Source of the DNA: Vulcanimicrobiota bacterium
GTDB lineage: Bacteria; Vulcanimicrobiota; Vulcanimicrobiia; Eremiobacterales; Eremiobacteraceae
NCBI GenBank assembly: GCA_019237415.1
Contig: JAFAHD010000058.1
Span: 1 to 36,978 of the forward strand
Length of the DNA stretch: 36,978 nucleotides
Direction of reading: 5' to 3'
Below the pieces are notes generated by a model. It did no database searches. It was not told the origin of the DNA and saw only the letters and a list, made by a program, of their open reading frames with translations. Positions 1 through 8,432 of this stretch are shown piece after piece (positions within the stretch are counted from its first letter, which is position 1; each line of letters starts with the position of its first letter). The translations under genes and the position numbers were made by a program.

Positions 1-70
1 ACGTCTGGCGTGAACATTTCGCGGGCACATGACGTAATAAGAAGTAGGGGGACAATACTGGAGCAGTCCG

Positions 71-220
71 ATGCAAGGCATACTCGTCTTCAACACCCTG
101 GCCGAAGCAGTCGCCAGCGGCTTCGAGGTCTTCGACCGGACTCCGGACGGCTATCTGGTGCGCAAGCGCACTGAGCGCGGCTGGGCTATCGCGCTCGCCA
201 AACAGCACAAAGCGGCATAG
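71..220 (+). CDS. Small hypothetical protein (49 aa, MQGILVFNTLAEAVASGFEVFDRTPDGYLVRKRTERGWAIALAKQHKAA)
   Basis: ATG..TAG ORF with upstream GGAG and a strong terminator 36 nt downstream; non-repetitive protein-like composition. Not in the supplied ORF track (below length cutoff). Confidence 0.55.
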   Translation: MQGILVFNTLAEAVASGFEVFDRTPDGYLVRKRTERGWAIALAKQHKAA

Positions 221-255
221 GGACGCCGCCTGCCGAGCGGAGCTCGGAGAAACGA

Positions 256-292
256 AATCGAGGTGGACCATGGTCCGCCTCGATTCTTTTTG
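256..292 (+). terminator. Rho-independent terminator
   Basis: AATCGAGGTGGACC-AT-GGTCCGCCTCGATT (14-bp arms, one wobble) followed by CTTTTTG. Confidence 0.85.
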
Positions 293-405
293 CAGACGCC
301 GTGTCGCGCGGGGTGCGCTGCGCAGCACGGCGTCCTCAACTTATAACGCGCAGGCCATCAAAGATGTTTCGCCGCGTTTGCGCCGGTCGTGCGCTTGCTC
401 GGGGT

Positions 406-1164
406 TCAATGAGTCACCAAATACGTCACGGTCACGTCTGCGCTTATCGTGCCGGTGCCCGGCTCTACCGGTGGCGGCGCAGGTGCGGCAACGGCTGCGG
501 CCGCGCGGAAGAGCGGCATGACCGGCTGCGGAGCGGCCTGATTGCCGACGTTGATCGATGTGACCGAACCGAGCTTGACGCCGGCAGCGGTTGCGGCCGC
601 CTGCGCGAGGTCGCGTGCGTTCTTGACCGCGCGCTCGACTGCTTGCTGGTAGAGCGCATCGCGCCGGCTCGTGTCGAACGTGAGGCCGTACGACTGGTTG
701 GCGCCGGCGCGAATGCCGGTGTCGATCGCCGTGCCTGCCTTGTCCACCGAGGTTTTCAGATTGACGCTTTCAGAAGCGACGTACGCCGCGCTCACATTCT
801 GCGCGGGCTGGCGATAGTAGAGATTGAACCCTGTCGTCGTGATGTCGGCGGCGCTAATGCCGAGGTTCTTCAGCGCGGCGATGACGGCGTTTGCTCGTGT
901 GGCAATGCCTGCAGCCGCGGCTGAAGCGGTGCTGGCCTCGCCCTCGACGCCGAGCGTCAGGTGCACCTCGTCTGGGGTATAGTCAACTTGACCGCTGGCC
1001 TGCACGGAGAGCCAGCCCGGCTGGTTCATCCAGAGCGCCTTGATCACCGCTGCGTTGCGCGATCCCGGCATTGCAACGTCCTGAGCGGTCGTCGTAGCGG
1101 CGAAGGCCGGCGCGGCGAGCGCGATCGCGCCGGATATGGATATCACAACGAATGCGCGTATCAT
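406..1164 (-). CDS. SIMPL (DUF541) domain periplasmic protein
   Basis: Signal peptide MIRAFVVISISGAIALAAPAFA, then GQVDYTPDEVHLTLGVEGEASTA...; internal Met chosen over the longer 369-aa ORF. Confidence 0.85.
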   Translation of the reverse strand: MIRAFVVISISGAIALAAPAFAATTTAQDVAMPGSRNAAVIKALWMNQPGWLSVQASGQVDYTPDEVHLTLGVEGEASTASAAAAGIATRANAVIAALKNLGISAADITTTGFNLYYRQPAQNVSAAYVASESVNLKTSVDKAGTAIDTGIRAGANQSYGLTFDTSRRDALYQQAVERAVKNARDLAQAAATAAGVKLGSVTSINVGNQAAPQPVMPLFRAAAAVAAPAPPPVEPGTGTISADVTVTYLVTH

Positions 1165-1715
1165 CTTCTGCTCCTTGTCGTCTGAAGCGGCGCGGTCGAG
1201 CGTCTTTCGTACCGAGTCGTCGGTCCCGCGGGGACGCTTTCGAACAGCGCGAGCTCGCGTACTGCCAAGATACATGGCAGTTCGGTTTCGATGCGCGCGA
1301 GCGTCCCAAGGCCGTTCCGCGCTCGCGCGACAGTGACGTGCGCGAGCGCCTCGTGTTCGAACACAACGCCGAGTGCTTCGTACTGCGCGCGAACGGCCGC
1401 GGCGCATGCCGCGAAGCCCGGCTGCGGGCGGGAGCATCTCAGCGCGATGATGCGCGGCTTGCGGGAATCGCCGAATGGACCGAGACAGTCGAACTCGATG
1501 GCGAAAGGCGGACAAGCATCGGCCGCCCGCGCGAGCGCGTCCTCAAACGCATCAAGGCGCTGCGTGTCGACCTTGCCGAGATAGGCAACCGTGACGTGCA
1601 GCTTTTCCGGACGCTCCAAGCGCAGCTGTGGACCGGCAGCCGCCAAATCGCCCATGGCGCGAACGAGCGCGCCGCGCGCCACGTCATCAATCTCGATCGC
1701 GACGAACAGCGCCAT
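1161..1715 (-). CDS. thpR: RNA 2',3'-cyclic phosphodiesterase / 2'-5' RNA ligase family
   Basis: MALFVAIEIDD...LHVTVAYLGKV...LAHVTVARAR: two HxTxxxxG/R-type motifs of the 2H phosphoesterase family. Confidence 0.85.
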   Translation of the reverse strand: MALFVAIEIDDVARGALVRAMGDLAAAGPQLRLERPEKLHVTVAYLGKVDTQRLDAFEDALARAADACPPFAIEFDCLGPFGDSRKPRIIALRCSRPQPGFAACAAAVRAQYEALGVVFEHEALAHVTVARARNGLGTLARIETELPCILAVRELALFESVPAGPTTRYERRSTAPLQTTRSRR

Positions 1716-1916
1716 GCAAAGCGGTTAGTGCCCGCACCGCGCGGCTCCCGGCAGGCGGGCTCTCACGGCCGGTTAATGTGCTGCTTGCTCGCCCGGGGGT
1801 ATCCTTAAGACCTGGAGCGCTCGGGCGCACGCCGAGGCTCGACCTCTTAGCGGGCGACGCACGTGAGAGTCGCAGTGCTAACCACCCGTCGCTGGACACG
1901 ACAGGAGCACCGCACA

Positions 1917-2621
1917 ATGTCGCACTCATCTCTCCCCTCCCACGCGGCCGAACAGGCCAAACGCAAGATCCTCGTCGTCGAAGACGACATCCAAATCGCC
2001 AAAGTCCTGCGCCTCGAGCTCGAGCATGAAGGCTTCGAAGTCGAGGTGTGCGGCGATGGCGCGAGCGCCATCGAACGGGCGCTCAAGGGCCCCGACCTCA
2101 TCATCCTCGACCTGTTGCTGCCGCGCATCGACGGCCTCGAAGTCTGTCGCCGGGTGCGCCGCCATTCGTCTGTGCCGATCATCATGCTCACCGCCAAAGA
2201 TGCCGTGCCGGATCGCATCACCGGGCTGGACACCGGCGCAAACGACTATCTCGCCAAACCGTTCTCGATCGACGAACTGCTGGCGCGCATCCGCGTGCAG
2301 CTGCGCGAGCGCGAGCCCGGCGAGCGCGTGCTCGACATCAAAGACCTCAAGCTCAACCGCGACACGCACGAAGTATGGCGCGCCGGGCGTCCGATCAGCC
2401 TGACCGCCAAGGAGTTCTCGCTGCTCGAGTTCCTCATGATGTACCCGAACAAAGTGCACACGCGCGACGAGATCTTCAACAGCGTGTGGGGCTCGGATTT
2501 CTTAGGCGAATCGAACTTGATCGACGTCTACATCCGGTATCTGCGCAACAAAGTGGACGACGCCGCCGATGAGAAGCTCATCCAGACCGTCAGAGGTGTC
2601 GGCTACGCCCTCCGCGCGTAA
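1917..2621 (+). CDS. OmpR/PhoB-family response regulator
   Basis: KILVVEDDIQIAKVLRLEL...DLIILDLLLPRIDGLEV...MLTAKDAVPDRITGLDTGANDYLAKPFSIDELLARI plus C-terminal winged helix (LIDVYIRYLRNKVDD...TVRGVGYALRA). Confidence 0.95.
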   Translation: MSHSSLPSHAAEQAKRKILVVEDDIQIAKVLRLELEHEGFEVEVCGDGASAIERALKGPDLIILDLLLPRIDGLEVCRRVRRHSSVPIIMLTAKDAVPDRITGLDTGANDYLAKPFSIDELLARIRVQLREREPGERVLDIKDLKLNRDTHEVWRAGRPISLTAKEFSLLEFLMMYPNKVHTRDEIFNSVWGSDFLGESNLIDVYIRYLRNKVDDAADEKLIQTVRGVGYALRA

Positions 2622-4071
2622 CCGCGCGACAACACCGCCGTTTTTCGAAAGCCTGCGCTGGCGACTGAGCTTCTGGTATGTCGCGGCCGTCGCAGCGCTG
2701 CTGTTCCTGTTCGCGGCGATCGTGCTGTTGGGCGCATACCGCGTGCTCTATCTCTCCGCCGCGCAGCGCATCGAGGGCGCCTCGATGGCGCTGCAATCGT
2801 ACGCGCGCGCAGGCAATCCGCTGTTCGGCTCGGCATCGATCATCGAACTGCTGTCGCAGCAAAGCCAGCTCGACACGTTCGCCGGCCCGGGCTTATACGT
2901 CGAGGCGTTCAACCCGAGCGGCGCGCGCATCGGCGGCAGCACGAACCTCGCCGATGCCGACTTGCCGACCACCGGTTACAAGCGTTGGCATATGGAGGGC
3001 ATCGCGGCGGGCGATTGGGGCAAGGCCAACACCGCGCTCGGTCCGGTGCTCGCCCACTGGCATACGATCTCGGAGAACGGCAAGCCGGTGGCGACGGTGT
3101 ACGTCGCCGAGTCGCTCGCCAACGTGGACCAGGCCCTTGGCTCGTTCGCGACGTTCTTGTTGCTGAGCTTCATCGGCGCAGTGATCTTGATCGTGCTGTC
3201 AGGCGTCTGGCTGTCGCGCACCGCGATCGGCCCGATCAATGAGATCTCGCAGGCGGTCCAAGAGATCGGCGGCACAGATCTTGCCAAGCGCTTGAACTGG
3301 ACAGGCCGGCGCGACGAGCTGGGACGGCTCGCCGCGCAATTCGACGACATGCTTGCGCGGTTGGAAGCCGCGTTTTCTCGCGAGCGGCGCTTCATCTCGG
3401 ACGCATCCCACGAGCTCAAGCCGCCGCTCACCGTGATCAACGCCAACGCGCAAATGCTGGAACGCTGGGGCGACCGCGACGAGCACGTGCGGCGCGAAGG
3501 GCTGGAAGCGATACGCGCGGAGAGCGCGCAGATGGCGCGCGTCATCAACGCGATGCTCACGCTTGCGAAGACCGATACGGGAACGGCCCTCGAAGTTGAG
3601 CCGCTCGACTTGCGCGCGGTCGTCACCGACGTCGCGAACACGCTGCGTCCGCGCGCCGCGGAGAAGGGGCTCACGCTCGACGCGCGCTGCAGCGGCGACA
3701 CGTACGTGCTGGGCGAGCCCGGTCTGCTGCGCCAGCTCGTTGTGAATCTCACCGAAAACGCGATCAAGTTCACGAGCTCGGGAGGCGTCACGATCTCGAC
3801 GAGCGCGCAGAACTCTCACGCGCGCATCGACGTCAGCGACACGGGCTCGGGCATCCCAGCGGACGCGTTGCCGCACATCTTTGAACGCTTCTACCGCGCC
3901 GACCCCGCACACTCGCGCTCGATCGAAGGAACCGGCTTGGGGCTCGCAGTGGTGCGCAGCATCGTGCGCGCGCACGGCGGCGACGTCTCGGTTAAGAGCG
4001 CCATTGGCGAGGGCACGACGATCTCGGTCACCCTGCCCGCACTCGTGCTCTCCAGCGACGGCGACGCATGA
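2569..4071 (+). CDS. HAMP-domain sensor histidine kinase
   Basis: Two TM segments, HAMP, H-box FISDASHELKPPLTVI, N-box LTENAIKF, DTGSGIPADALPHIFERFYR, GTGLGLAVV. Overlaps the RR 3' end. Confidence 0.95.
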   Translation: MRSSSRPSEVSATPSARNRATTPPFFESLRWRLSFWYVAAVAALLFLFAAIVLLGAYRVLYLSAAQRIEGASMALQSYARAGNPLFGSASIIELLSQQSQLDTFAGPGLYVEAFNPSGARIGGSTNLADADLPTTGYKRWHMEGIAAGDWGKANTALGPVLAHWHTISENGKPVATVYVAESLANVDQALGSFATFLLLSFIGAVILIVLSGVWLSRTAIGPINEISQAVQEIGGTDLAKRLNWTGRRDELGRLAAQFDDMLARLEAAFSRERRFISDASHELKPPLTVINANAQMLERWGDRDEHVRREGLEAIRAESAQMARVINAMLTLAKTDTGTALEVEPLDLRAVVTDVANTLRPRAAEKGLTLDARCSGDTYVLGEPGLLRQLVVNLTENAIKFTSSGGVTISTSAQNSHARIDVSDTGSGIPADALPHIFERFYRADPAHSRSIEGTGLGLAVVRSIVRAHGGDVSVKSAIGEGTTISVTLPALVLSSDGDA

Positions 4072-4080
4072 GCGCGCCTT

Positions 4081-4128
4081 TCACCCCCGGCTCACGGCGG
4101 ACTCACGCAGGCTTCATGCGTGACTCGC
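4081..4128 (+). promoter_or_regulatory. Candidate response-regulator operator: five TCAC-like half-sites at exact 11-bp spacing
   Basis: TCAC at 4081, 4092, 4103; TCAT at 4114; TCGC at 4125, followed by a possible -10 (TAAGGT, 4139-4144) upstream of the 4185 ORF. Confidence 0.6.
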
Positions 4129-4184
4129 CGCCGCACGGTAAGGTCAGGCCGAGAGGGGCCCGCGGCCCTTTCACCCCGACCTTT

Positions 4185-5117
4185 ATGAAGCGCTTCAATC
4201 ATCTCGCCATCGCGGTCGCCGCGCTGGCGGCACCGCTGCTCATCGTCTTGTCGGCCAAAGCCGACCTGGCGCAGCTCAACGATGGCGCGCCGGTGGTCCG
4301 GATCCAGTCGAATGGCGGCCGGATCCTCGTTCATCCTGGCGAGCCGGATGGCGTCGTGCGCATTCCAGGCAACGCGCCCGGCGTGCAGATGAATCGGTTT
4401 GATGTGCCGGCGCAGGCGTCGGTGTGCGTGCCGCGGCCGCAGGCGTTGATGCCGCGCCGTGGTGGAAGGCCAGGTCTCGCGCCACCGCCGCCGCAGCCTG
4501 CGTGCGTGCCGCACAACTTCAACCTGCGCCCCGGCCCGCATGGCGTCGCGATCAACAATCCAGGCAGCGATATAGAAGTCGGCGTTCCCAATCGCACGGA
4601 GCTGATGTACATCCAAGGTGGGACGAGCCCTGTCACGATGGAGCGCACGCGCGGTCCGTTCTTCATCACCGGTCAGAACGATGTGATTCTGCACGGCGTC
4701 GCCGGCGCGGGAACCGTTCTGACGCTCGGCAACATCGATGCTCGCAACCCCCAAGGCAATCTCACCGCCGGAACGCTCAACGGGCACATCACGCTCGTCT
4801 CCAACGCCGCGCTCGACAAGGCGACGCTGGTGGACCGCGATACCGGCGACATCGACTGGACGATCGAGGGCGTCGGCGGCGGACCATATCGCGTGCAGAG
4901 CGGCTCGGGGACCGCGCGCCTGTACGTGCGGCCGGGCGTCGGCGCCAACATCACTGCGACGAGCCTGGGCGGAACTGTGAACAACCTGCTGGATCCATCG
5001 ATCGCTGAAGTCGGCGTCTCGCGGCCGCACGCCGTGTCGATGACCGTCAATGGGGGCGGCGCGCAGATCACGGTCAACAGCGAAAGCGGCAACATCGTCA
5101 TCGCTCCCGCGCCGTAA
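4185..5117 (+). CDS. Secreted beta-rich/adhesin-like hypothetical protein (DUF4097-like)
   Basis: Signal peptide MKRFNHLAIAVAALAAPLLIVLSAKA, Gly/Asn/Thr-rich beta-repeat sequence. The ORF-track start at 4068 would place the repeat array inside the CDS; 4185 preferred. Confidence 0.7.
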   Translation: MKRFNHLAIAVAALAAPLLIVLSAKADLAQLNDGAPVVRIQSNGGRILVHPGEPDGVVRIPGNAPGVQMNRFDVPAQASVCVPRPQALMPRRGGRPGLAPPPPQPACVPHNFNLRPGPHGVAINNPGSDIEVGVPNRTELMYIQGGTSPVTMERTRGPFFITGQNDVILHGVAGAGTVLTLGNIDARNPQGNLTAGTLNGHITLVSNAALDKATLVDRDTGDIDWTIEGVGGGPYRVQSGSGTARLYVRPGVGANITATSLGGTVNNLLDPSIAEVGVSRPHAVSMTVNGGGAQITVNSESGNIVIAPAP

Positions 5118-5124
5118 CCTGGGA

Positions 5125-6462
5125 TTGCCCGCGAGCGCGGCGAACTGCGACCGCGTGCTCCGCATCGCCGGTTTTGGTTTCGCGCTCGCGCTCATCGCCT
5201 TCGTCGCATTGACCTCGCCCGGACCGACCGCCGTCGTCGCGCAAGAAGGCGCGGGGCCGTCGTTCGTGCCGCAAGTCAACACCTCGGCAGCCAGTCCGAC
5301 GCCGGTGCAGACCGCGCTCCCCAATCCCATTTCGCGACCTGACGACGCGCACGGCATCACGCAGACGACGGCGCCGTATGCGCAGCCAAGCGCGTTTTCG
5401 CCGCCGCCGGTGCCGCCGGCGCTCTGGCTCTCGAACGATGCGTCGTTCAGCGTGCCGTGCGAGATGCACGGCGACCGGGTCTTCGTCAGCGTCGTCGTGG
5501 ACGGACGGCCCGAGCAATTCTTACTCGACTCCGCTGCGCCGTTCTCACTGATCGATCCGTCGTCCGCGCCGTCGCGCGACGCGCCGGTCAAACTCCACAC
5601 GCTGCAACTCGGCGAACTGCGCTTCAATTCGGTGAACGCGGGGGTGAGCCGCGTTGTCGCGCCCTCGGAAGCGTATCTTGGAAAACCAGCCGACGGCGTG
5701 CTCGGACAGGAGCTGTTCGCACGCTATCCGGTGAAGATCGATTTCCAGGCCTGCGCGCTCACGATCTTCCGCGATGCCCAGTCCGTGCCCGCGAGTCCGG
5801 CGCCCAACGACAGGACGTTCTCGATCCGGATAGTCAACGGCCAGCCGCAGATCGGCGTCGGTTTCGCAAGCGGCGTGACGCCGCAATTGGTGCTCGACAC
5901 CGGATCGGACGCGGACGCCGACATCACGCAGACGTTCTTGAACGAGAGCCACCTCGCGTTCATCTCCGCGATCACGGAGCTGCGGCGCTGGGTACCCGGC
6001 GGCTTGCTGAATGGTGACACGGCGCGCACGACGGCGTTTGTGCTCGGAGCCATGTCGTTCGACCGGCCGCTGATCGGCATCATCGACAGTACGAGCCGCA
6101 CGCCGGCCGGCTATCTCGGCAACGGGTTCTTGCGCAACTTCACCGTGCTGCTCAACGAGCCTGCGCTGCAGCTGACGCTGACGCCGGTCGCCGGGTTGCG
6201 GCGCTCGTCGTACGACCGCAGCGGCGCGTGGTTGATCTGGCGCAACGGTGCTGTGACGGTCAAGAGCGTGGTGCCGGAATCGCCGGCGAGCAAACTGTTG
6301 TCGCCCGGCGATCGCATCATCGCGCTCAACGGTCAGGTCGCGTTTGATCTGGACGGAGCGCGTACGATCCTCGCCGGACCGGCCGGATCGACCGTCGCGC
6401 TGACGTACGAGCATGGCGGGCGGCAGCGCGAGGGCTCGCTCGTGCTGAAATCGCTCTTATGA
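5125..6462 (+). CDS. Secreted retropepsin-like aspartic protease with C-terminal PDZ domain
   Basis: FLLDSAAPFSLID and LVLDTGSDADAD motifs; PDZ-like VKSVVPESPASKLLSPGDRIIALNGQ. Probable TTG (5125) or GTG (5155) start. Confidence 0.75.
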   Translation: MPASAANCDRVLRIAGFGFALALIAFVALTSPGPTAVVAQEGAGPSFVPQVNTSAASPTPVQTALPNPISRPDDAHGITQTTAPYAQPSAFSPPPVPPALWLSNDASFSVPCEMHGDRVFVSVVVDGRPEQFLLDSAAPFSLIDPSSAPSRDAPVKLHTLQLGELRFNSVNAGVSRVVAPSEAYLGKPADGVLGQELFARYPVKIDFQACALTIFRDAQSVPASPAPNDRTFSIRIVNGQPQIGVGFASGVTPQLVLDTGSDADADITQTFLNESHLAFISAITELRRWVPGGLLNGDTARTTAFVLGAMSFDRPLIGIIDSTSRTPAGYLGNGFLRNFTVLLNEPALQLTLTPVAGLRRSSYDRSGAWLIWRNGAVTVKSVVPESPASKLLSPGDRIIALNGQVAFDLDGARTILAGPAGSTVALTYEHGGRQREGSLVLKSLL

Positions 6463-7211
6463 GCATCCGCGTCCGCAATCTCTCCGCGATCGCGATCGAT
6501 CCCATCGAGTTTCCAAGCGCAGGCGGCACGGTGCGCGGCCTCTTCTACCATACCGGACGTACGGCGTCGTGCGCCGTGATCTGCCACGGCTACTCGTCGA
6601 GCAAACAGAACGTCGACCCGCTGGCCTATCATCTGGCGTCCGAAGGTTTCACGGCGCTCGCCTTCGATTTTCTGGGCCACAAGTTAGGAGCGAGTTCGCG
6701 CCCGCTTGTGCGCGCAGAGGATCTTGTGGTCAACGCGCTCGATGCGATCGCCTTCGCTCGCGGGCACGCGCTTGCCGGCCGGATCGTCGTCGGCGGCCAC
6801 AGCATGGGCGCCGCCACCGCGATCGGAGCAGCGCTGCAAGACGCCGGCGTGCAGGGCGTCTTTGCGCTATGCACGTCGCGCCACCGCGGCGCGCAGCTCG
6901 CAAGCGACGGCTTGGTGCGCGGCTTGATCAATCGCCGGGTCTATGTCGATGGCGCAGGCCCGGAAGAGATCACGGCGGCAATGGACGCGCACACGGCGCG
7001 CGCGGCTGAGGTCGCACCGCGCCCGATCCTCTTCGTCGCTGGTTCAAAGGACGCGCTCGTCGCGCCCTCGGCGGTCAAGCAGCTTTTCGACGAAGCGCGC
7101 GAGCCAAAGACCTATGAGCTGATCGAGGCCAACCACACCGATGCCGCGGAGCGATCCCGCTTCGTCGTGACGAGATGGCTGCGGGCCGCGGGGTTCGAAT
7201 ATGCCCTCTAG
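6459..7211 (+). CDS. Alpha/beta hydrolase
   Basis: CHGYSSSKQN oxyanion region, VGGHSMGAATAIG nucleophile elbow, catalytic His in ANHTDAAE. Confidence 0.85.
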   Translation: MSIRVRNLSAIAIDPIEFPSAGGTVRGLFYHTGRTASCAVICHGYSSSKQNVDPLAYHLASEGFTALAFDFLGHKLGASSRPLVRAEDLVVNALDAIAFARGHALAGRIVVGGHSMGAATAIGAALQDAGVQGVFALCTSRHRGAQLASDGLVRGLINRRVYVDGAGPEEITAAMDAHTARAAEVAPRPILFVAGSKDALVAPSAVKQLFDEAREPKTYELIEANHTDAAERSRFVVTRWLRAAGFEYAL

Positions 7212-7226
7212 ACAGGGGGATAAAGG

Positions 7227-7898
7227 ATGAACAAATCCTGGTTGGTCGCATGCGTTGCAATGCTTTCAATCGCATGGATCGTCGCGAGCGCCGGTGTATC
7301 GTCGCGCGCAGCAAACACGCCCGCGCCGACGCCGATGGTCTCGGTGACGACGCTGCCCGCGCTGCCGTCGCCCAGCGTGCCTACCGCACATCCTGTGACG
7401 CCGTCGGCGTCGCCGTTTGTCGTGCCGCCGTCCGCAGCCGCTAGCTCGACGCAGCAACCCGCGATGCCGCCCGCAGGGACGTTCATCCTCGTCAACGGCG
7501 CCGTCGCGAATCCGATGTACGTGACGCTCGATCAACTGCAAAAGATGCGTCCGATTTCGATCACGCAAAAAGTGTCTGGCCACGGTATTCTGACCGTCAC
7601 CGGCGTCGCGCTGCCCGCCGTCATCAATCTCGCGCAACCGACGGTCACCGGCGGTACGGATACATCGCCGAGCGCCTACGCATTTGTCACAGGGTTGTCA
7701 TCGCAGACAGCGATCGTCGCGTTTCCGGAATTCGAGCGGTCGTTTGGCGGCAAACTCGTGCTACTCGCCTACCTCATCAACGGCAAGCCGCCGAAGACCG
7801 GTGCCGCGACGCTCATCGTGCAGGGCGATGCGAGCGGCGGTCGATTCATCGAGGGCGTGACACACATCCTGATCGTGCAGCCCAGCCCAAGCCCGTAG
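7227..7898 (+). CDS. Secreted molybdopterin-oxidoreductase-domain-like protein
   Basis: Signal peptide then FILVNGAVANPMYVTLDQLQKMRPISITQ...VTGVALPAVINLA, resembling the SUOX-type molybdopterin-binding fold family; GG(A)TAAAGG RBS region. Confidence 0.55.
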   Translation: MNKSWLVACVAMLSIAWIVASAGVSSRAANTPAPTPMVSVTTLPALPSPSVPTAHPVTPSASPFVVPPSAAASSTQQPAMPPAGTFILVNGAVANPMYVTLDQLQKMRPISITQKVSGHGILTVTGVALPAVINLAQPTVTGGTDTSPSAYAFVTGLSSQTAIVAFPEFERSFGGKLVLLAYLINGKPPKTGAATLIVQGDASGGRFIEGVTHILIVQPSPSP

Positions 7899-7913
7899 AA
7901 GTCGGAGCCGGGA

Positions 7914-7943
7914 TTGCTGGCGCCGGGCGCGGTATGCTATAGT
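7914..7943 (+). promoter_or_regulatory. Sigma-70-type promoter for tRNA-Ala
   Basis: TTGCTG (7914-7919), 18-bp spacer, TATAGT (7938-7943); start expected shortly upstream of the tRNA. Confidence 0.6.
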
Positions 7944-7960
7944 ACCGTTTTGGACCCCGT

Positions 7961-8036
7961 GGGGATGTAGCTCAGCTGGTAGAGCACTTGCTTCGCATGT
8001 AAGGGGTCAGGGGTTCGAGTCCCCTCATCTCCACCA
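7961..8036 (+). tRNA. tRNA-Ala (anticodon CGC), CCA encoded
   Basis: Cloverleaf: GGGGATG/CATCTCC acceptor with G3:U70, anticodon loop TTCGCAT, T-arm GGGGTTCGAGTCCCC, terminal ACCA. Confidence 0.95.
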
Positions 8037-8089
8037 CCAACGCAGCGCCTGCAAGACTCCCGTCTCGTAGATCTTTGTTTAGGTGAACC

Positions 8090-8359
8090 ATGTGCCGAAA
8101 TATTCGTCCGCTCTTCAACTTTGAACCACCCGCGACGGACACGGAAGTACGCAACGCTTCGCTCCAATTCGTGCGCAAGATCTCAGGCTTTACGAAACCG
8201 TCTCATACGAACGAAGCCATATTCGATCGAGCTGTTGACGACATATCGTCTGTGGCGAGCCGTCTAATCGCCTCGCTCACCACGTCGGCGGCGCCACGAG
8301 ATCGCGAAGTCGTCGCCGCCAAAGCGAGGGCCCGAGCAGCGAAACGCTTCGCACGTTAG
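8090..8359 (+). CDS. DUF2277 family protein
   Basis: MCRNIRPLFNFEPPATDTEVRNASLQFVRKISGFTKPS...APRDREVVAAKARAR matches the family hallmark sequence. Confidence 0.9.
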   Translation: MCRNIRPLFNFEPPATDTEVRNASLQFVRKISGFTKPSHTNEAIFDRAVDDISSVASRLIASLTTSAAPRDREVVAAKARARAAKRFAR

Positions 8360-8432
8360 TGGTTCAGCGCTGGGCGAACCATTGCAGCAACGCGCTGCTG
8401 AGCGCCGCGTTCAGAGCGGCAACTCGCGAGCT

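Noticed and set aside
1758-1872. Inverted CTCTCACG/CGTGAGAG pair upstream of the response regulator
   Set aside because: Short, about 100 bp apart, lacks the 11-bp periodicity of the 4081 array; likely chance.
4092-5627. 511-aa minus-strand ORF opposite the secreted protein/protease genes
   Set aside because: Antisense shadow ORF typical of high GC; the plus-strand frames carry signal peptide and protease motifs.
8363-8384. Hairpin TGGTTC...GAACCA after the DUF2277 gene
   Set aside because: Only 6-bp stem and no T-tract; not supportable as terminator.
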